From positions 1 to 6,469 of the forward strand of contig JAAOXW010000037.1 in NCBI GenBank assembly GCA_018221005.1: a stretch of DNA of 6,469 nucleotides, in the 5' to 3' direction. Of this stretch, positions 4,157 through 6,469 are shown piece by piece (position 1 is the first letter of the stretch; every line of letters begins with the position of its first letter). Source of the stretch: Candidatus Altarchaeota archaeon (GTDB lineage Archaea; SpSt-1190). The notes under the pieces are model-generated. The model ran no database searches. It was given only the letters and a program-made list of their open reading frames with translations, and was not told the DNA's origin. The position numbers and the translations under genes were made by a program.

Positions 4157-4456
4157 TCAGCCGATGTAGGTGGTCTCTTCCTGTTTCTTAACCGTGGGTT
4201 TCAACCCCTCGATTTTCTTTCCCGCCAGTGCATCTTCAAGTTTTTGGGTTGCACCAAGAACCATGCTTCCTAACGCCTTAGCAGTAATTGGGCTCAACAC
4301 CACATCAGCTACAACTTCTCTCCGAGCAGTATCAAGGAACGCGATCCGAATCATCCCGTCTTGTTCATTAGTATTACGGCTCTTTTTGAGCATGAAACTA
4401 ATCATTACCTCATCTCCAAAAACAGCACTCACTTTGCTGTTGTACTTACTTGTCAT
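4157..4456 (-). CDS. Small hypothetical protein divergent from dnaG
   Basis: The 99-aa protein starts MTSKYNSKVSAVFGDEV. The ATG at 4456 is preferred over the GTG at 4471 because a TATA-like TTTAAAAA is centred about 26 nt before the ATG, fitting a leaderless transcript. The first 75 residues suggest an alternating beta-strand fold, with a segment DVVLSPITAKALGSM followed by a helix and a charged tail. The V-x-LSP-x-x-AKAL pattern faintly resembles the DUF3467 family, in which a strand, an S-P turn and an A-K-x-L helix follow each other; this is a weak match by eye. There is no signal peptide or membrane segment. It shares its promoter region with dnaG, a possible hint of shared control. Confidence 0.75.
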   Translation of the reverse strand: MTSKYNSKVSAVFGDEVMISFMLKKSRNTNEQDGMIRIAFLDTARREVVADVVLSPITAKALGSMVLGATQKLEDALAGKKIEGLKPTVKKQEETTYIG

Positions 4457-4476
4457 ACATTCGTACACCACCGTAG

Positions 4477-4486
4477 CTTTTTAAAC
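4477..4486. promoter_or_regulatory. Shared bidirectional TATA region between the 99-aa gene and dnaG
   Basis: CTTTTTAAAC reads as a TATA-like box on both strands. Leftward, TTTAAAAA lies about 26 nt before the ATG at 4456 (leaderless). Rightward it would start transcription near 4508, leaving about 20 nt of leader that contains the dnaG ribosome binding site. No other TATA-like box of suitable spacing is obvious for dnaG; TTAATTAA (4511-4518) is too close to its start. Confidence 0.5.
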
Positions 4487-4518
4487 GAGAAGGACGAGGA
4501 GTGATTACAGTTAATTAA

Positions 4519-4524
4519 GGTGAT
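4519..4524 (+). promoter_or_regulatory. Shine-Dalgarno site of dnaG, deciding its start
   Basis: GGTGAT matches the GGAGGTGAT complement of the archaeal 16S 3' end and lies 4 nt before the ATG at 4529. It overlaps the alternative in-frame GTG (4520) and ATG (4523), which makes those unlikely starts. Confidence 0.65.
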
Positions 4525-4528
4525 GATA

Positions 4529-5806
4529 ATGGGGAAAGTAAGTCCCGTAGCAGTAAAATACATAGTAAGAGCCGAGATTACCACAATCGGAATGGTTGAG
4601 AAACCGGACGTGATTGGTGCCATCTTTGGGCAAACGGAAGGCCTTTTAGGCCAAGATTTGGAGCTGCGTGAGCTCCAAAAATCAGGAAGGATAGGACGAA
4701 TTGAGGTTCGGCTGAAGACAGAAAAAGGCAAGACCACTGGTGTCATTGAAGTTCCATCTAGTATGGATAAAGCAGAGACAGCAATTATTGCCGCGGCAAT
4801 GGAAACTATTGATAGAATAGGTCCGTGCGAGGCTACAGTCAAAGTCAAAGCAGTTGAAGACGTTCGCGAAATAAAAAGACAATATATTATTGAGCGGGCC
4901 AAATCAGTGCTTAAAGAAACTTTAATGAGGGCTCCCGATACTCAGGAGCTGGTTAGTAAGGTCGCTGAAGCGGTTCGTCAAGCCGAGATAACCAGTTATG
5001 GTCGGGAAAAACTCCCCGCAGGTCCTATGGTTGGAAAATCCGAAGAGCTCCTTTTAGTAGAGGGGCGTGCAGATGTGTTAACACTCCTAAGATATGGAAT
5101 CAAAAATGCACTTGCACTTGGAGGCACCAAAATGCCCAAGGAAGCTATTGAGCTCAGCCGTAGGAGAGAAACCACCATTTTTGTGGATGGAGACAGGGGG
5201 GGCGACTTAATCATTAAGGATGTACTCTCTGTTGCAGACATCGATTTTGTTACTCGAGCTCCCGATGGAAAAGAAGTCGAGGAACTGACGAGTAAGGAAA
5301 TTCAAAAAGCCATTCGGGCACGTGAGAGTGCCGAGCAGTACAGGGCCAACCATAAAATTAGGTCCTACTCTTCAAAGACTTCGTCTGATGACTCTAGTGA
5401 TACTAGATCCTCTCGACGCAGAACTTTAAGGAAAACTGAAAGGTCAGATGATGTTGGAAAGTTAGCAAGTGGAAGAAAAACCACAACAATTAAGCGAACT
5501 TCTTCGAAGGCATCAAAACTCAGTAAAGTTAAGAAAGATCAGTTCAAAAAACTTCTCGAAGATTTACTGGGGACTCGTGGAGCGTATTTGCTCAGCGGGA
5601 CTGAAATTTTGGGCAAGGTTCCAACTACTGAATTAGCGAGGTACTTGGAAATTCTCAAGGCAGATACAGTGGTCATGGATGGCAAGGTCAACAGCAGAAT
5701 TGCAAGCATTTGCAAGTCACGCGGGATTGGTCTTATCGTGGGCAAGGAATCAGACAAAATCTTTGGCATTGATGTAATAACTCAAGCGGACTTGGAAGGG
5801 AAATAA
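4529..5806 (+). CDS. dnaG: Archaeal DnaG (TOPRIM-domain primase/exosome-associated protein)
   Basis: Archaeal DnaG is a TOPRIM protein. It has primase activity in some species and is a subunit of the RNA exosome, where it aids binding of A-rich RNA. The 425-aa protein begins with the archaeal DnaG N-terminal domain (VVGAIFGQTEGLLG-like block at about 28-42, then ELQKSGRIGRIEV). The TOPRIM domain spans about 170-250: catalytic E178 in VEGRAD and the acidic pair D220/D222 in FVDGDRGG. A Ser/Lys/Arg-rich linker of about 60 residues (278-337) follows, then the conserved C-terminal domain (LLGTRGAYLLSG ... DTVVMDGKVNSRI ... GIGLIVGKESDKI). Length is in the family range. The start is chosen from the GGTGAT site. 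The TAA stop abuts the ATG of the next gene, so the two are co-transcribed and probably translationally coupled. Confidence 0.96.
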   Translation: MGKVSPVAVKYIVRAEITTIGMVEKPDVIGAIFGQTEGLLGQDLELRELQKSGRIGRIEVRLKTEKGKTTGVIEVPSSMDKAETAIIAAAMETIDRIGPCEATVKVKAVEDVREIKRQYIIERAKSVLKETLMRAPDTQELVSKVAEAVRQAEITSYGREKLPAGPMVGKSEELLLVEGRADVLTLLRYGIKNALALGGTKMPKEAIELSRRRETTIFVDGDRGGDLIIKDVLSVADIDFVTRAPDGKEVEELTSKEIQKAIRARESAEQYRANHKIRSYSSKTSSDDSSDTRSSRRRTLRKTERSDDVGKLASGRKTTTIKRTSSKASKLSKVKKDQFKKLLEDLLGTRGAYLLSGTEILGKVPTTELARYLEILKADTVVMDGKVNSRIASICKSRGIGLIVGKESDKIFGIDVITQADLEGK

Positions 5807-6028
5807 ATGGCAAGAACTTCAAGAACTACATGTACTCGATGTGGACGGCTTATGCCTCGTGTAAAGTTGGTTCCATCCTACCGACGTGTTTTCGGTGAGA
5901 TGAGGAAGCAATACTTGTGCGTTATTTGTGCCAAGAGAAGTGGTATCCCCGTTCAAAAAACAAGGCATAGAGTTATTCACGGTTCAAAAAAACCTGTGAG
6001 AAGGACAAGAAGAGCAAGGGAAGACTAG
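5807..6028 (+). CDS. Small basic zinc-ribbon protein, S26e-like
   Basis: The 73-aa protein has two CxxC knuckles (C9/C12 and C38/C41) that should bind one zinc ion, and a very basic tail ending in a run rich in Arg/Lys. It very likely binds RNA or belongs to the ribosome. The pattern C-T-R-C-G-R-L-M-P-x-x-K followed later by Y-L-C-V-I-C-A-K resembles ribosomal protein S26e (C-x2-C ... P-x-D/R-K ... Y-C-V-x-C-A). The segment between the knuckles is shorter than in known S26e, and the N-terminal basic extension is missing. L34e is another zinc-bearing ribosomal protein with CxxC pairs but fits less well. The ATG directly follows the dnaG stop, with GGAAGG upstream as a weak ribosome site. Zinc binding is safe; the S26e link is tentative. 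Confidence 0.85.
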   Translation: MARTSRTTCTRCGRLMPRVKLVPSYRRVFGEMRKQYLCVICAKRSGIPVQKTRHRVIHGSKKPVRRTRRARED

Positions 6029-6048
6029 TTCAGCACTAGCTCCCGCTG

Positions 6049-6060
6049 TTTTTTATTTTC
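6049..6060 (+). terminator. T-rich terminator of the dnaG unit
   Basis: TTTTTTATTTTC begins 20 nt after the zinc-ribbon stop codon. Archaeal termination commonly uses such T-tracts without a strong hairpin; only a weak CTAG-based repeat (6025-6038) precedes it. Confidence 0.55.
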
Positions 6061-6065
6061 ATAGC

Positions 6066-6075
6066 CCTTAAGTAT
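6066..6075 (+). promoter_or_regulatory. Putative promoter of the HerA-like ATPase gene
   Basis: CCCTTAAGTA is a TATA-like stretch centred about 26 nt before the GTG at 6096. The GTG has only a T-run in front of it and no ribosome binding site, which together suggest a leaderless transcript. Confidence 0.4.
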
Positions 6076-6095
6076 GCCCAACTCTTCAGTTTTTT

Positions 6096-6469
6096 GTGAA
6101 ACCAATTATCATAGGTAGAGATGCGGAGGATGCCGAGAAATTCAAGGATGAAGGTCTGGCGTATCTTGGCAAGCACTATGTTCGAACGGGGGATATTACT
6201 AATTTAGCCAATAAAGTTTATCTTGATTTGGCGCGCCCCCACGTCATCCTACTTTCTGGAAAACGGGGACAGGGGAAATCATATACTCTCGGTGTCATCG
6301 CTGAAGAAATTATTTTTCTACCACGCCGCATGCGTGAACGACTGACTGTGATTATTTTTGACACAATGGGAATTTATTGGACTATGGCCAACCCAAATGC
6401 TAAGCAGGAAGAAGCCCTGAAGGAGTGGGACCTGAAAGCTGAGGGAATCCCCGTGCGTGTTCTCGTTCC
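6096..6469 (+). CDS. HerA/DUF87-type ATPase, N-terminal part (runs off the right edge)
   Basis: Only 124 residues are visible. The protein opens with a short beta-rich segment (VKPIIIGRD, then YLGKHYV), followed by DLARPHVILLSGKRGQGKSYTLGVIAEEI. This contains a clear Walker A at residues 55-62 (GKRGQGKS) and resembles the ATP-binding domain of the HerA/FtsK-type family (COG0433, DUF87), hexameric DNA or protein-translocating ATPases. The VIIFDTMGIYW stretch (86-95) after it is also typical of archaeal members. The true HerA works with NurA in DNA end resection, but several paralogues exist and the partial sequence cannot separate them. The start is a GTG; an in-frame TAA at 6069-6071 bars extension and no in-frame ATG lies between. 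It is probably a separate transcription unit from dnaG. Confidence 0.85.
   Translation, partial: MKPIIIGRDAEDAEKFKDEGLAYLGKHYVRTGDITNLANKVYLDLARPHVILLSGKRGQGKSYTLGVIAEEIIFLPRRMRERLTVIIFDTMGIYWTMANPNAKQEEALKEWDLKAEGIPVRVLV

Noticed and set aside
4453..4902. Leftward open frame overlapping the start of dnaG
   Set aside because: It is antisense to conserved DnaG sequence and would cover the shared promoter.

Overview
The window is archaeal. It carries an archaeal-type DnaG (TOPRIM protein), a Hel308-type Ski2-family helicase, a HerA/DUF87-type ATPase, tRNA genes without encoded CCA, and promoter layouts with TATA-like boxes about 24-27 nt upstream of start codons (leaderless transcripts). The lineage cannot be fixed from this sequence; the mix would suit a small-genome or DPANN-like archaeon, but that is only an impression.

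Layout. Positions 1-2397 hold a leftward pair: moaB (1900-2397) followed by a Hel308 helicase gene that runs off the left edge (1-1862). A divergent promoter region (2398-2476) separates them from a rightward YjbQ/UPF0047 gene (2477-2872). Positions 2879-4062 form a leftward tRNA region: tRNA-Arg(GCG), a small gene for a C-terminally membrane-anchored protein, tRNA-Phe(GAA), tRNA-Ala(GGC), and a 20-nt stub matching the 3' end of tRNA-Ala. Positions 4157-4456 encode a small leftward protein that shares a promoter region with rightward dnaG (4529-5806). dnaG abuts a 73-aa basic zinc-ribbon gene (5807-6028). A T-rich terminator and a new promoter follow, then the start of a HerA-like ATPase gene (6096 to the right edge).

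Main point of interest. The three tRNAs and the tRNA stub are each preceded, on their own strand, by the same two-hairpin arrangement: a stem, a 7-nt linker close to CCGTGNT, and a second hairpin with a tetraloop. The second hairpin touches the tRNA 5' end for Arg and Phe, touches the stub, and lies 13 nt away for Ala. Stem sequences differ between copies while pairing is kept. For Arg and Phe a TATA-like box lies about 25 nt upstream of the first stem, so the predicted transcripts begin with this structure. It looks like a recurring structured pre-tRNA leader, or a family of small RNAs placed at tRNA genes. I do not recognise it as a described family.

The protein genes concern genome maintenance and RNA/protein information processing (Hel308, DnaG, HerA-like ATPase, basic zinc ribbon), plus MoaB (molybdenum cofactor) and YjbQ. 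No phage, insertion sequence or CRISPR array is visible.
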